Shown here: one piece after another, positions 8,828 through 18,470 of the stretch | How the letters are laid out: the number at the start of each line of letters is the position of its first letter | Numbering within the stretch: the first letter of the stretch is position 1 | From: Arthrobacter sp. | Lineage (GTDB): Bacteria; Actinomycetota; Actinomycetes; Actinomycetales; Micrococcaceae | Assembly: GCA_031277795.1 (NCBI GenBank) | Contig: JAITLQ010000011.1 | Location: forward strand, 61,744-125,743 | Direction of reading: 5' to 3' | DNA length: 64,000 nucleotides | The notes under the pieces: model-generated | Databases searched by the model: none | What the model saw: the letters and a program-made list of their open reading frames with translations, nothing else | Told to the model about the DNA's origin: nothing | Position numbers and translations under genes: made by a program

Positions 8828-10327
8828 TCAGGCCGCCGCGTGCGCCTTGGCGCGGCGCACGCCGAGCCAGTAGCCCAGGGCGAAGCCGATCACGTGGCCG
8901 CCCAGGATGAGGATCTGCAGCCACAGGGCCTCGCCCACGAGCAGCGGCAGGTTGATGACCACGAGCACCGCGAAGATCGCGAGGCCAAGCAACGCCAAGG
9001 CCGGGGCAACCAGGCCCTTGAAGCGACCGACCAGGCCCGGATGTGTACCGAAGTAGCGCAGCACGGCCACGGTCGTCAGGCCAAGCAGCACCACGAGGCC
9101 AACGGAGGAGAAGCCGGCCACCCAGGTGTAGTACTCGGCGATCGGGTCCAGCTGCGCCACGGCGGCCAGCGCGATGAGCGCCACCGAGACGGCCGAGGCC
9201 ACGAGCGAGGCGCGGGCCGGGGAGCCGTGCTTGGGCTGCACCACGCCGAGCGAGGGGGAAAGGATCCCGTCCTGGCCGAGGCTGAAGAGGTAGCGGGCGC
9301 CCACGTGGTGCACGGCGAGGATGCAGGCCAGGAGGCTCGTGACGTAGAGGACCTGCTGCACGTGCACGCCGATGGGGCCCAGGTACGTGCCGGTGACGTC
9401 GGAGAGCAGCGTGGCGGAGTTTTCGGCGGCGACTTCGGCCACGGTGGACTCACCCACGGCCGTGACGAGCACCCAGCTGGAGACCGCGTAGAACACGGCC
9501 ACCCCGCCGAGGGCCACGAACGTGGCGCGCGGGATGGTGCGGCGGGGGTCCTTGGTCTCGTCGCGGAACACGGCGGTTGCCTCAAAGCCGAGGAAGCTCA
9601 GGAGCGCGAAGAGGATGGCGACGCCCGGCGCGCCGGAGAAGATCTGCGAGGGCTGGAACGCAGCGGTGGAGGGTCCCTCGGGGCCGGAGCCGCTCGCGAT
9701 CACGGCGACGTCGAGGATCACCACGATGGCCACCTCGGCGATGAGCAGGATCGCCAGGACCTTCCCGGACACCGCGATGTTGCGGTAACCGAGCGCCGCC
9801 ACGCCGGCGGCCACGAGCAGAGCCCAGGCCCACCACGGGATGCTGGGGACGCCGTAGGAGGCGAGCAGCTCCTGGATGCCCGGACCGATGAGGCCGTACA
9901 CGGCCGCCTCGAGCGTCAGGTAGGTCAGCAGCGCGGCGAAGCCGGTTCCCACGCCGGCTCCGGCCCCCAGGCCCTCGCGGACGTAGGAGGAGAACGCGCC
10001 GGCCTTGCGCACGTGCGGCGTCATGGCCGTGAAGCCCACGGCAAAGAGGGCGAGGACCACGGCGGCGATCACGAAGGTCGCGGGGAAGGCCGCGCCGTTG
10101 CCGATCGCGATGCCGAGCGGCACCGGCCCGCCGATCACGCCGAGCGGCGAGGCGGCGGCGACCACCATGAACACGATGGACCACAGGCCCAGCTTGCCGC
10201 GCAGGCCGCCGACCGGCGCACCCGGGGCGCCGGAAGCGCCGTCGTACTGAGGGCCCAACGGCGTGGGGCCGGCCTGGGCGGGCCGCTGGGCGGCCGTGGT
10301 CTGGGTGGGAGCGCTCGGCTGAGCCAT
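8828..10327 (-). CDS. APC superfamily permease
   Basis: A 499-aa membrane protein with about 12 transmembrane helices after a roughly 45-residue Pro/Gln/Ala-rich cytoplasmic tail. The first helix region (LGLWSIVFMVVAAASPLGVIGGPVP) and LLSFLGFEATAVFRDETKDP fit the amino acid/polyamine permeases of the APC superfamily. Start ATG at 10327 is preceded by GAGGAG. The gene stands alone, convergent with the PucR-type gene. Substrate unknown. The 240-bp gap upstream (10328-10567) holds its promoter; the motif GTGACG recurs several times there, but no clear operator stands out. Confidence 0.87.
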   Translation of the reverse strand: MAQPSAPTQTTAAQRPAQAGPTPLGPQYDGASGAPGAPVGGLRGKLGLWSIVFMVVAAASPLGVIGGPVPLGIAIGNGAAFPATFVIAAVVLALFAVGFTAMTPHVRKAGAFSSYVREGLGAGAGVGTGFAALLTYLTLEAAVYGLIGPGIQELLASYGVPSIPWWAWALLVAAGVAALGYRNIAVSGKVLAILLIAEVAIVVILDVAVIASGSGPEGPSTAAFQPSQIFSGAPGVAILFALLSFLGFEATAVFRDETKDPRRTIPRATFVALGGVAVFYAVSSWVLVTAVGESTVAEVAAENSATLLSDVTGTYLGPIGVHVQQVLYVTSLLACILAVHHVGARYLFSLGQDGILSPSLGVVQPKHGSPARASLVASAVSVALIALAAVAQLDPIAEYYTWVAGFSSVGLVVLLGLTTVAVLRYFGTHPGLVGRFKGLVAPALALLGLAIFAVLVVINLPLLVGEALWLQILILGGHVIGFALGYWLGVRRAKAHAAA

Positions 10328-10567
10328 GATTCTCCTCGGCGTGGGTGGGTGCGGGCCCTGTGCCCGGCCGGATCACGCTACGAAGGCATGGCCCCTCGCG
10401 CGCACTGCGTTGTGCACCGCGTCGTCACGTGACGCCTCCGCGACGGGCGTGACGGGCCGTCTGCGCCCTCCATGACGCGTGGTGACGCGGCTTCGTCGTT
10501 CATGTGTCGCCGCGTGACGCGCGCGGCGCCCGGGCGGGCGCACGGCGCCCGAGCGGACGGCCCAGCC

Positions 10568-11602
10568 CTACGCGCGCGGCGTCCACCCCAGCGCCGGGCC
10601 CACGCGCGTGGCCAGCTGCGTGAGCAGGTGCCGCCAATCGGCCGGCTCCAGCTCGATCGGCAGCTCGAAGAGCACCTCGTCGGCGAGCGCGAAGGACGGG
10701 TCGGCGCGGTAGGCCTCGACGATCTCGTCGAGCGAGCCGATGATGTCGCGCGCGATGATCGTCTTTTCCCCCACGATCCCCTCGGTGCGCGGGTTCCGCG
10801 CCTCGGCGTAGGCGCGGTAGCGCGCCTCCTGCTCCGGGGTAGTCCCCTCCACCGGCACGACGACGCGGGCGTGGGCCACGTTGCCGAGGCCGGCCGGGTG
10901 GGCGGCGGCAAAGGCGGCGCGATAGGCGCCGATCTGGGCGGCCTGGGCCGTCCCCACGGTGATGTTTCCCTCCTCCGCGGAGGAGATGTTGGAGAGCAAC
11001 AGCCCCAGCCCCGCGCCGCCGGCCCACGTGGCCGAGCGCAGCGAACCGGCGCCGTAGTTGAGGCGGTCGGCGAGGCCCACGCCGAGCGGCTGCACGGTCT
11101 CGGTGTCCAGGTCGCCGCCGAGGCCCTTGTAAGGGGGCACCTCGCGCAGCTTCTTGCCGCGCAGGATGTCGCGCAGCTCCTCGATGCGGCCATAGCCGTA
11201 GTCCCCCGCCTCCCAGCCGGCGCCAAAGACGGCGGCGTTGAACGCGGCGTCGCCGCGCGGGGGGTGCACGCTCAGGCCGGGGCGCAGCCGCCCGCCCGAG
11301 AGCGCGTCGACCGTGGCGAGGTCCTCGGCCAGGCGGAAGGGGTTCTCGTATTCGAGCGGGATGACGGCGTTGCCCAGCTCGAGGCGTTCCGTCGCGACGG
11401 CGAGCGCGCCGAGGATGGCGCCGGGGGCTCCGGCGGCCTTCTGCAGGTGGCGCGTGCGCACCCAGCCGGAGTCGAAGCCGAGCTCCTCGGCGAAGCGGAA
11501 GAGGTCGAGGGCATCGCGCAGCCCGGCGCCCGGATCGGCCGGGTCGAACGGCACGATGTGCAGGAATCCAAGCTTGGCGAGGGGGCGGAGGGGCTGGGTC
11601 AT
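10568..11602 (-). CDS. LLM class flavin-dependent oxidoreductase (luciferase-like)
   Basis: A 344-aa protein of the bacterial luciferase-like monooxygenase family: an FMN or F420 TIM-barrel enzyme, usually of two-component systems. Visible features are FAEELGFDSGWVRTRHL near the N-terminus, NPFRLAEDLATVDALSGGRLRPGLSV (the family's AEEVATLDLLSGGR region), and LGLLLSN followed by an FMN-phosphate-contacting region. It is cytoplasmic. The neighbour is a divergent SDR gene, but the 356-bp gap and different signals do not show that they work together. The substrate cannot be inferred. Confidence 0.87.
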   Translation of the reverse strand: MTQPLRPLAKLGFLHIVPFDPADPGAGLRDALDLFRFAEELGFDSGWVRTRHLQKAAGAPGAILGALAVATERLELGNAVIPLEYENPFRLAEDLATVDALSGGRLRPGLSVHPPRGDAAFNAAVFGAGWEAGDYGYGRIEELRDILRGKKLREVPPYKGLGGDLDTETVQPLGVGLADRLNYGAGSLRSATWAGGAGLGLLLSNISSAEEGNITVGTAQAAQIGAYRAAFAAAHPAGLGNVAHARVVVPVEGTTPEQEARYRAYAEARNPRTEGIVGEKTIIARDIIGSLDEIVEAYRADPSFALADEVLFELPIELEPADWRHLLTQLATRVGPALGWTPRA

Positions 11603-11958
11603 GCGCCCAGGCTAGTTTTGGGGGCCGGGCGTCCCCAGGTGCACGACGCCGCGTGGCGGGGTGTTGCGTTCCGCGTCGCCCCGGCGGCGGGCGGCACCCG
11701 GCCCCGGTGGCCGATCCCGTCTCAGCCGGTCCCGCCCCGGCCCCTGCGGCCGCCCCCTGCCCCCCGGCGGCCTCCCTCGTGCGGAACCCTGAAGCCTCCC
11801 TCCCCTTCAGAATCGGAGTGGCTTCGGTACGTTTTTGGGCGCAAAACCGTACCGAAGCCACTCCGATCTTTGAGAAAACCCACGCCGATGTGGGGAGGGG
11901 GAACGGCGCCGGGGGTCGGGGCGGTCGCAGGGCGACGGAGTGCGCGTACCGTGGCGCC
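11603..11958. other. Divergent intergenic region with family B repeat
   Basis: No gene is supported here. The region must hold promoters for the leftward LLM gene and the rightward SDR gene. It contains the 56-bp palindrome B1 and C-rich stretches around 11740-11770. An open frame runs through B1 into the SDR gene, but its composition is not coding-like. Confidence 0.6.
11812..11867 (+). repeat. Family B palindromic element, copy B1 (56 bp)
   Basis: Near-complete palindrome starting ATCGGAGTGGCTTCGGTACG and ending in its complement, with an inner GTTTT...AAAAC stem around GGGCGC. It lies 91 bp upstream of the SDR start in a divergent promoter region, so it is not simply a terminator. Copies of the same length are at 13083 and 18328 (reversed). 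Confidence 0.85.
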
Positions 11959-12999
11959 ATGTTCACCCGTGCAGCCTTCCCACCGCGCCTCGCGTTCCTC
12001 ATCGGCGGCAGCGAGGGGATCGGCCTGGCCACGGCCCGCGAGCTCGCGAGGACGGGATGCACCGTGGTGCTCTTCGGCCGCTCCGAGGCAAAGCTGCGGG
12101 CGGCCCTCGCGTCGCTACCGGCGACTGGCGGCAGTCGCAACGCGGCCCACACCGGGGCGGGCGACCCCGAGGACCTGACGCCAGGCGGCGGGCCCGAGGT
12201 GCCCCGTGCCGAGGCGCGCGACCGCGAGGACCTGACGCCCGGCGGCAGGCCAGACGCGCCCCGCGCCGAGGCGGCCAACCCCGAGGACGTGACGACCGGC
12301 GTCGGGCCTTCCACGGTGGCGAGCCACGCCGGGCGCCAGCCACGCGACGTCGGGCATTCCTCCCCGGCGCCTGCGCCGGCCCATGCCGCCCACGTCCTCG
12401 ACGTCCGGGACCGCACCCTGACCGAGGAGGTTCTCGCCCGCGCGGTGGCGGAGCAAGGCACGCCGGATCTCGTGCTCGTGACCGCCGGCTACGCGCGGGC
12501 GGCGTGGCTCGGCGAGGACGCTCAGGGGCTCGCCGAGGACATGATCGCGGTGGACCTGCTGGGGTCCATCAACGCGGCCCGGGCGGTGGTGCCGGCGCTG
12601 CGGGCGGCCGGCGGCGGGCGGCTCGTGCTGACGAGTTCCCTGGCCGGCCTCGTGGCGGTGCCCGGCTACACCGCGTATTCGGCCGCGAAGTTCGGGGTCA
12701 TCGGCTTCGCCGACGCGCTGCGCCGGGAGGTGCGCAGGGACGGGATCCGCGTGAGCGTCCTCTGCCCGCCCAACACGACCACGCCCGGCTTCGCGGCGGA
12801 AAACGTGGACAAGCCGGCCGAGGTTCTCGCCTCCGAGGAGAAGGTGCGCACGCTGCCGCCCGAGGACGTCGCCGCGGCCCTGCTGCGCGCGCTGCCCCGT
12901 TCGCCGCGGCTCATCGTTCCCGGGGCAGACTCCCGCCTGGCCGCGCTGGCCGTGCGGCTGTTCCCCTGGATCGGCGACGTGGCGCTGCGCCGGAAGTAG
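11959..12999 (+). CDS. Short-chain dehydrogenase/reductase with repeat-containing insert
   Basis: A 346-aa NAD(P)-dependent SDR. The start ATG at 11959 is chosen because the Rossmann segment LAFLIGGSEGIGLATA begins right after it. Catalytic residues appear as TSSLAGL (Ser) and YSAAK (Tyr-x-x-x-Lys), followed by the usual LCPPNTTTPGF. The order and C-terminal tail resemble 3-ketodihydrosphingosine-reductase-like SDRs. Between the first beta-alpha unit and HVLDVRD there is an extra segment of about 75 residues made of 19-residue repeats (PEDLTPGG...PRAEA). Its core without that insert would be an ordinary SDR size. It is bracketed by family B palindromes. Confidence 0.85.
   Translation: MFTRAAFPPRLAFLIGGSEGIGLATARELARTGCTVVLFGRSEAKLRAALASLPATGGSRNAAHTGAGDPEDLTPGGGPEVPRAEARDREDLTPGGRPDAPRAEAANPEDVTTGVGPSTVASHAGRQPRDVGHSSPAPAPAHAAHVLDVRDRTLTEEVLARAVAEQGTPDLVLVTAGYARAAWLGEDAQGLAEDMIAVDLLGSINAARAVVPALRAAGGGRLVLTSSLAGLVAVPGYTAYSAAKFGVIGFADALRREVRRDGIRVSVLCPPNTTTPGFAAENVDKPAEVLASEEKVRTLPPEDVAAALLRALPRSPRLIVPGADSRLAALAVRLFPWIGDVALRRK
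12160..12330 (+). repeat. 57-bp coding tandem repeat in the SDR gene
   Basis: Three units begin at 12160, 12217 and 12274, exactly 57 bp (19 codons) apart. The first two are close copies (GAC-CCC/CGC-GAGGACCTGACGCC) and the third is degenerate. Reading frame is preserved, so the repeat adds a Pro/Gly/Glu-rich loop to the enzyme. Confidence 0.8.
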
Positions 13000-13082
13000 T
13001 CGCGCGTCGCCCCGCTCCGCTCTGCCTGGTCCGGTTCCGCCTGGTCCGGCCCCGCTCCGCCCCGCCCCGCCCCGCCCCCAGA

Positions 13083-13138
13083 ATCGGAGTGGGTTCGGTA
13101 CGTTTCCGGGCACAAAACCGTACCGATCCCACTCCGAT
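13083..13138 (+). repeat. Family B palindromic element, copy B2 (56 bp)
   Basis: Begins ATCGGAGTGGGTTCGGTACG and ends with the matching arm CCACTCCGAT after CGTACCGATC. The loop holds GTTTCCGGGCACAAAAC. It lies between the convergent SDR and MFS genes, immediately after a run of CGCCC repeats (about 13060-13080). Confidence 0.85.
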
Positions 13139-13152
13139 CCTGAGGGGGAGCG

Positions 13153-14961
<1,809 letters not shown>

Positions 14962-15078
14962 CTACCGCGTTCGCGGTACGCGGGCCGCTTTCCCGTCCGC
15001 CGACCCGCCCCTCCCGGCCCGCCACCCAACCCGACCCTCCCCGTCGGCCCGCCGCCCGACGTCGTGCATCTCCAGCGA

Positions 15079-15149
15079 GCTTTGCCCACGGAGATGTCGC
15101 TTTGCCCCGGGTATTTCCCGGGGCAAAGCGCAACAAAGGTGGGCAAAGC
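15079..15149 (+). repeat. Family A palindromic element, copy A2 (71 bp)
   Basis: Same 71-bp architecture as A1. The outer arms are GCTTTGCCCAC and GTGGGCAAAGC; the core arms GCTTTGCCCCGGG/CCCGGGGCAAAGC flank TATTT. The right spacer GCGCAA-n4-GGTGGGC matches A1, which fixes its orientation. Confidence 0.87.
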
Positions 15150-15154
15150 TGCGC

Positions 15155-15268
15155 CGCACGACGGCGGGTGGCCGGGTTCGGAGCCGGACTCACGCACGAC
15201 GGCGGGTGGCCGGGTTCGGAGCCGGGCTCACGCACGACGGCGGGTGGCCGCGTTCGGCGCCAGACTCC
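15155..15268. repeat. 38-bp direct tandem repeat, three units
   Basis: Units start at 15155, 15193 and 15231, each opening CGCACGACGGCGGGTGGCCG and closing with a GTTCGGAGCCGG-type half-palindrome. The third unit is degenerate. The repeat begins 6 bp after element A2. Units are contiguous, so this is not a CRISPR. Confidence 0.85.
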
Positions 15269-15314
15269 CCCACGGCTCGGCGTAAGGCAGGGCGGCGCGC
15301 GGCGGGGCACGGGG

Positions 15315-15974
15315 CTAGCCGCCCGGCGTGAGCAGCCCGGTCTCGTAGGCCAGGATGACGAGCTGGGCGCGGTCGTGGGCCCCCACCTTGGTCATGGTCC
15401 GGTTGACGTGGGTCTTGGCGGTGTGGGGCGAGATGACGAGGCGCTCGGCGATCTCGTCGTTGCTGAGCCCCTGCGCCACGAGCAGCAGCACCTCCAGCTC
15501 GCGCGCCGTGAGCTCGGAGAGCTCGGGCGGGGTCCCGCCGCGGGCCGCCGGGCGGACAAAGCGGGAGATGAGGGCGCGCGTGGCCTGCGGCGAGAGTAGT
15601 TCCTCCCCCGCGGCGACGGCCTCGATGATGCCCACGAGCCGCTCGGGTTCCACGCCCTTGCCAGCAAAGCCGGAGGCGCCGGCGCGCAGGGCGTCGAGCA
15701 CGTAGGCGTCCTCCTCGAAGGTCGTGAGGATGAGCACCCGGGTGTCGGCGAGCGCGGGATCGGCACAGATCCGGCGCGTGGCCTCGATCCCGTCCACCCC
15801 CGGCATGCGGATGTCCATGAGCACCACATCGGGGCGCAGGCGGGAGGCGAGCTCCACGGCGCGGGCGCCGTCGCCGGCCTCCCCCACCACCGTGAGCGAG
15901 CCGCTTGATTCGATGAGTCCCACGAGTGCAGAACGGATGAGCGACTGGTCGTCGCACACGAGCACGCCGGTCAT
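15315..15974 (-). CDS. NarL/LuxR family response regulator
   Basis: A 219-aa DNA-binding response regulator. The receiver domain (about 1-120) has the acidic pair D8-D9 and phospho-acceptor D54 in VVLMDIRMPG. A LuxR-type helix-turn-helix lies at about 150-215 (ELTARELEVLLLVAQGLSNDEI, ending with KTHVNRTMTK). The start ATG at 15974 lies in the last codon region of the histidine kinase gene (4-bp overlap), so the pair is coupled. It would be phosphorylated by the adjacent kinase. The target may be the downstream MFS exporter, an inference from order alone. Confidence 0.92.
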   Translation of the reverse strand: MTGVLVCDDQSLIRSALVGLIESSGSLTVVGEAGDGARAVELASRLRPDVVLMDIRMPGVDGIEATRRICADPALADTRVLILTTFEEDAYVLDALRAGASGFAGKGVEPERLVGIIEAVAAGEELLSPQATRALISRFVRPAARGGTPPELSELTARELEVLLLVAQGLSNDEIAERLVISPHTAKTHVNRTMTKVGAHDRAQLVILAYETGLLTPGG

Positions 15975-17140
15975 GCCTTGCCCTCCTCCTGTTGTCGCAG
16001 CGCCACGGGCAGGATGGCCGCGACCTCCCAGGTGCCTTCGCCGCGCGGCCCGGCCTCGAGGCTTCCCTTCACGGAGGCAACGCGCTCGCGCATCCCCACG
16101 AGCCCGCGCCCTTCCCCCGGCGGGGCGGCCGCGCCGGAGCCGCCCTGGCCCACGGGATTGCTCACGAGGAGACGCACCTCGCCCGGCGAGTAGTCCAGCC
16201 GCACCTCGGCCACGCCGCTGCCGTGCTTGTGGGCGTTGGTCAGCGCCTCCTGGATGACCCGGAAGGCCGTGACGTCGGTGGCGTAGGGCAGCTCTTGCTC
16301 CTCGCCACTCACGCTCAGCGTGGTGTTCAGGCCGCGCGTTCGCGCCTGCCGCAGGAGCTCCCCCAGCTGATCGAGGCGCGGCGCCGAGGTGGTCGCCGAG
16401 TCCGAATCGCGCAGCGTCGCGAGCAGGCCGCCGATCTCCGCGAGCGCGCTCTGCGCCGCCCCGCGGATGATGCCGAGCGAGGCCTTGGCCGCGCCCGGAT
16501 CGCGTTCGCCGGTCGCCGAGGCCAGCCCCGCGTGGAGGTTGATGACGGCGATCTGGTGCGCCACGACGTCGTGCAGGTCCCGCGCGATGCTCAGGCGGTC
16601 CTCCGCCACGCGGCGCTGGGCCTCCGCCTCGCGCGTGGCCTCGGCGTGTTCGGCGCGGCTCATCGCCTCCGCCATGGCGCGGCGGTGGGACTTCACCGCG
16701 TCTCCGACGGCCCCGCCCACCACGATCGCCAAGACGTTGCCGGGAAACTCGTTGCCGGCCCAAAGCAGCACGGCGAGCATGATCACGGCGGCCGCGATGC
16801 TCAGGATCAGCGCGGGACGCCGGTCGTAGGCGATGGCGCACGAATAGTTGGCCACGCCGACGGCCACGGTCAGCGAGGGCGAGTAGCCGCCCAGCGGCAC
16901 CGAGACGGCGGCGAGCGCGATGAGCGCCACGAACACGGCCAGGGGCAGCCGGCGTCGCAACAGCTGCAGCGCCACGGCCGCGAGGGCAAAGCCCAGTTGC
17001 ACGCCCGTGGGCGCCACCAGGGTGAGCGGGGAGCCGGAGGGCGTGAGCAGCGCGAGGAGCACGAGCGCGCTCGAACCCACGAGGCCCACCACGGCGGCGC
17101 GGCGGTTCCACGGGCCGGTGGTCAACAGGCTGGGTTCCAC
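15971..17140 (-). CDS. Sensor histidine kinase, HisKA_3 (DesK/NarX-like) type
   Basis: A 389-aa membrane kinase. The GTG start at 17140 follows AAAGGGGAG. About five or six hydrophobic segments lie within residues 15-145 with only short loops, suggesting that the signal is sensed in or near the membrane. A dimerisation/phosphoacceptor helix has LHDVVAHQ with H190, and the ATPase domain has EALTNAHKH (N box) and EGRGLVGMRERV (G box). It autophosphorylates on His and passes phosphate to D54 of the regulator encoded by the overlapping next gene. Signal unknown. Confidence 0.9.
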   Translation of the reverse strand: MEPSLLTTGPWNRRAAVVGLVGSSALVLLALLTPSGSPLTLVAPTGVQLGFALAAVALQLLRRRLPLAVFVALIALAAVSVPLGGYSPSLTVAVGVANYSCAIAYDRRPALILSIAAAVIMLAVLLWAGNEFPGNVLAIVVGGAVGDAVKSHRRAMAEAMSRAEHAEATREAEAQRRVAEDRLSIARDLHDVVAHQIAVINLHAGLASATGERDPGAAKASLGIIRGAAQSALAEIGGLLATLRDSDSATTSAPRLDQLGELLRQARTRGLNTTLSVSGEEQELPYATDVTAFRVIQEALTNAHKHGSGVAEVRLDYSPGEVRLLVSNPVGQGGSGAAAPPGEGRGLVGMRERVASVKGSLEAGPRGEGTWEVAAILPVALRQQEEGKA

Positions 17141-17243
17141 GCTGCGCTCCCCTTTCCTGGGCGTTGGCGGGCGCCCGGACAGGGGCCCGTCGCCCATTTT
17201 CCCCGGTCGGGGCGCCGCGCGCATCGCCGCGGCGCGGCAGGCT

Positions 17244-17267
17244 CGCCTACCGCGGTGGCGGTAGGCG
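17244..17267. promoter_or_regulatory. Hairpin in the kinase upstream region
   Basis: Perfect inverted repeat CGCCTACCGC-ggtg-GCGGTAGGCG about 100 bp upstream of the histidine kinase start. It could be an operator or a leader hairpin. No factor can be named. Confidence 0.4.
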
Positions 17268-17309
17268 CCCGACGCCGCGGGGCGGGAGGCGCCCGACGCC
17301 GCGGTGGTG

Positions 17310-17364
17310 AAGTGCTCCCCTGACGTCGGAACTGGAAAACCAGTCCACCTTCAGGGGAGCACTT
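17310..17364. repeat. Singleton nested hairpin C (55 bp)
   Basis: Outer arms AAGTGCTCCCCTGA and TCAGGGGAGCACTT (14 bp, perfect) enclose an inner dyad ACTGG-aaaa-CCAGT. The nested layout and length resemble family B, but the sequence is unrelated. Only one full copy is seen. Confidence 0.7.
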
Positions 17365-17422
17365 GACCGCTCACCGTGAGCGGCAGACGTCGGGCGGGTT
17401 CCGGGCATGCTTCCACCGCCGG

Positions 17423-17493
17423 GCTTTGCCCACCCTCCTTGCGCTTTGCCGGGGGAAATACCCGGGGCAAAGCGCGAAAAAGATGGGCAAAGC
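17423..17493 (-). repeat. Family A palindromic element, copy A3 (71 bp, reversed)
   Basis: Also exactly 71 bp. Read on the minus strand, its core GCTTTGCCCCGGGTATTTCC and the right-side spacer GCGCAA-n4-GGTGGGC align with A1 and A2, so it is inserted in the opposite direction. Core arms carry a few compensated and uncompensated changes (GGGGGAAATACCC). Confidence 0.85.
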
Positions 17494-17543
17494 TCGGGGC
17501 GAGGGTGCCGGCGGGGTGAGGGGCGGCGCGCAGCGCCGGCACG

Positions 17544-17569
17544 GCGATGGCGGCGCGCAGCGCCATCGC
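17544..17569. terminator. Hairpin after the TetR gene
   Basis: GCGATGGCG, an 8-nt loop and CGCCATCGC form a 9-bp stem, about 25 bp past the TetR stop codon. It has no T-run. Confidence 0.45.
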
Positions 17570-17594
17570 GCCAAGCGGAGCCGGGACCGGCGCC

Positions 17595-18119
17595 TCAGCG
17601 CTCGATGATCCTCGCGAAGTGCTCGATGTCGGTGGGGCTCACGAAGGGCTCCTCCCCCGCCTCCGCCAAGTCGGCGTGGTGGCTCGCGCCGTCCCCCGCC
17701 AGCAGCGCGAGACGGGCTAGCACCGGGTTGCCGAGGGCGTCCTCGAGGACGTCGAGCCAGGCGGACCGGGCCTCACCAAGGGCCGCGCGCGCTTCCGTAT
17801 GACCGGCCTGCGCCAGCCGCGAGGCCGCCACCACGGCGCGCTCCAGCGGCGCCTCGGTGTCGAGTGAGGAAGTGAGGTAGTAACGAACCGGCCCGCCCTC
17901 GGCCCGCCGCATGAGCCGCAGGTCCTCGCGCAGCAACACCCGCAGGCGCTCCACCAGCGCGGCGTCGAGCTCGGCGCGCGAACGGAAATAGTGGAGCACC
18001 CCCGCCTTGGACAGGCCGCAGGCCTTGGCCACGGCGTCGATCGTGGCCGACCGCACGCCGCCGTCCACGAGCAGGGACACATAGGTGTCGACGATGCCCT
18101 CTGCCTTGCTGTTCTCCAC
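17595..18119 (-). CDS. TetR/AcrR family transcriptional regulator
   Basis: A 174-aa repressor-type protein. The N-terminal helix-turn-helix is visible as SATIDAVAKACGLSKAG followed by VLHYFRSRAEL (residues about 23-50); the rest is the variable ligand/dimerisation domain. The GTG start at 18119 is preceded by GGGAG. It is slightly shorter than the usual 190-210 residues. It lies between the two-component system and a dehydrogenase gene on the same strand, with long gaps on both sides, so its regulon is not evident. Confidence 0.88.
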   Translation of the reverse strand: MENSKAEGIVDTYVSLLVDGGVRSATIDAVAKACGLSKAGVLHYFRSRAELDAALVERLRVLLREDLRLMRRAEGGPVRYYLTSSLDTEAPLERAVVAASRLAQAGHTEARAALGEARSAWLDVLEDALGNPVLARLALLAGDGASHHADLAEAGEEPFVSPTDIEHFARIIER

Positions 18120-18327
18120 GTTGCTCCCGCTCCGACCCGGGCACGGCGGCCCGCTCAGCGCGACGATACAGCAGGCCCGCGCGTCGCGAGCACCGGGTTC
18201 CGGCGCGCGCTCATCGACGACGCGAACGCGACCAGCTACGACCTGAAGTTGAAGGCCGGGTCGGAGGCAGTTGAAGGCCGAGTCGGCGACAAGCGAACCC
18301 AGACCCAGCGCCCCGGCCCTCCCCTAA

Positions 18328-18383
18328 ATCGGAGTGAGTTCGGTACGTTTTTTGGCCCGGAAACGTACCGAGCCCACTCCGAT
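18328..18383 (-). repeat. Family B palindromic element, copy B3 (56 bp, reversed)
   Basis: Starts ATCGGAGTGAGTTCGGTACG and ends CCCACTCCGAT. Read on the minus strand its loop GTTTCCGGGC matches B2, so it is inverted relative to B1 and B2. It lies between tandem genes. Confidence 0.85.
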
Positions 18384-18406
18384 TCAGGGAACTCAGGGTG
18401 CGGGAT

Positions 18407-18455
18407 GCCCGATGGCGGGTGACCGGCTCCGAGAGCCGGCCACCCGCCGTCGGGC
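18407..18455. terminator. Type E hairpin after the dehydrogenase gene
   Basis: A 23-bp stem with two mismatches (arms GCCCGATGGCGGGTGACCGG and complement, CGA loop), just past the 3' end of the leftward dehydrogenase gene. It shares the core GCCCGA-GGCGGGTG with the hairpins at 8742 and 30963. Confidence 0.65.
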
Positions 18456-18470
18456 CGTGGGTCTCGACGC

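Larger units (their letters stand above)
17141..17594. other. Gene-free segment packed with hairpins
   Basis: No gene is supported in this 454-bp gap between the TetR 3' end and the kinase start. In order from the kinase it holds an 10-bp/4-nt hairpin at 17244-17267, two direct copies of GGCGCCCGACGCCGCGG (about 17265 and 17289), hairpin C, a short CCGCTCAC/GTGAGCGG dyad near 17367, element A3 and the TetR terminator. Confidence 0.6.
18120..18470. other. Gene-free segment with palindromes B3 and E2
   Basis: No gene is supported. It contains the promoter side of the TetR gene, a direct repeat around GAAGGCCGGGTCGGAGGC/GAAGGCCGAGTCGGCG (about 18250-18285), element B3 and a strong hairpin next to the 3' end of the dehydrogenase gene. 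Confidence 0.55.

Noticed and set aside
8483..10432. A 649-codon plus-strand open frame
   Set aside because: Antisense to the second permease; it also runs through palindromes A1, D and E, which are not coding.
10378..10567. Recurrent GTGACG/TGACGC motifs upstream of the second permease
   Set aside because: Five loose copies without fixed spacing or symmetry; too short to separate from background in such GC-rich DNA.
11653..11958. N-terminal extension of the SDR gene through palindrome B1
   Set aside because: The SDR fold begins right at the ATG at 11959, and the upstream translation is low-complexity with a repeat element inside.
15155..15268. CRISPR-like repeat array
   Set aside because: The three 38-bp units are contiguous with no unique spacers and no cas genes nearby.
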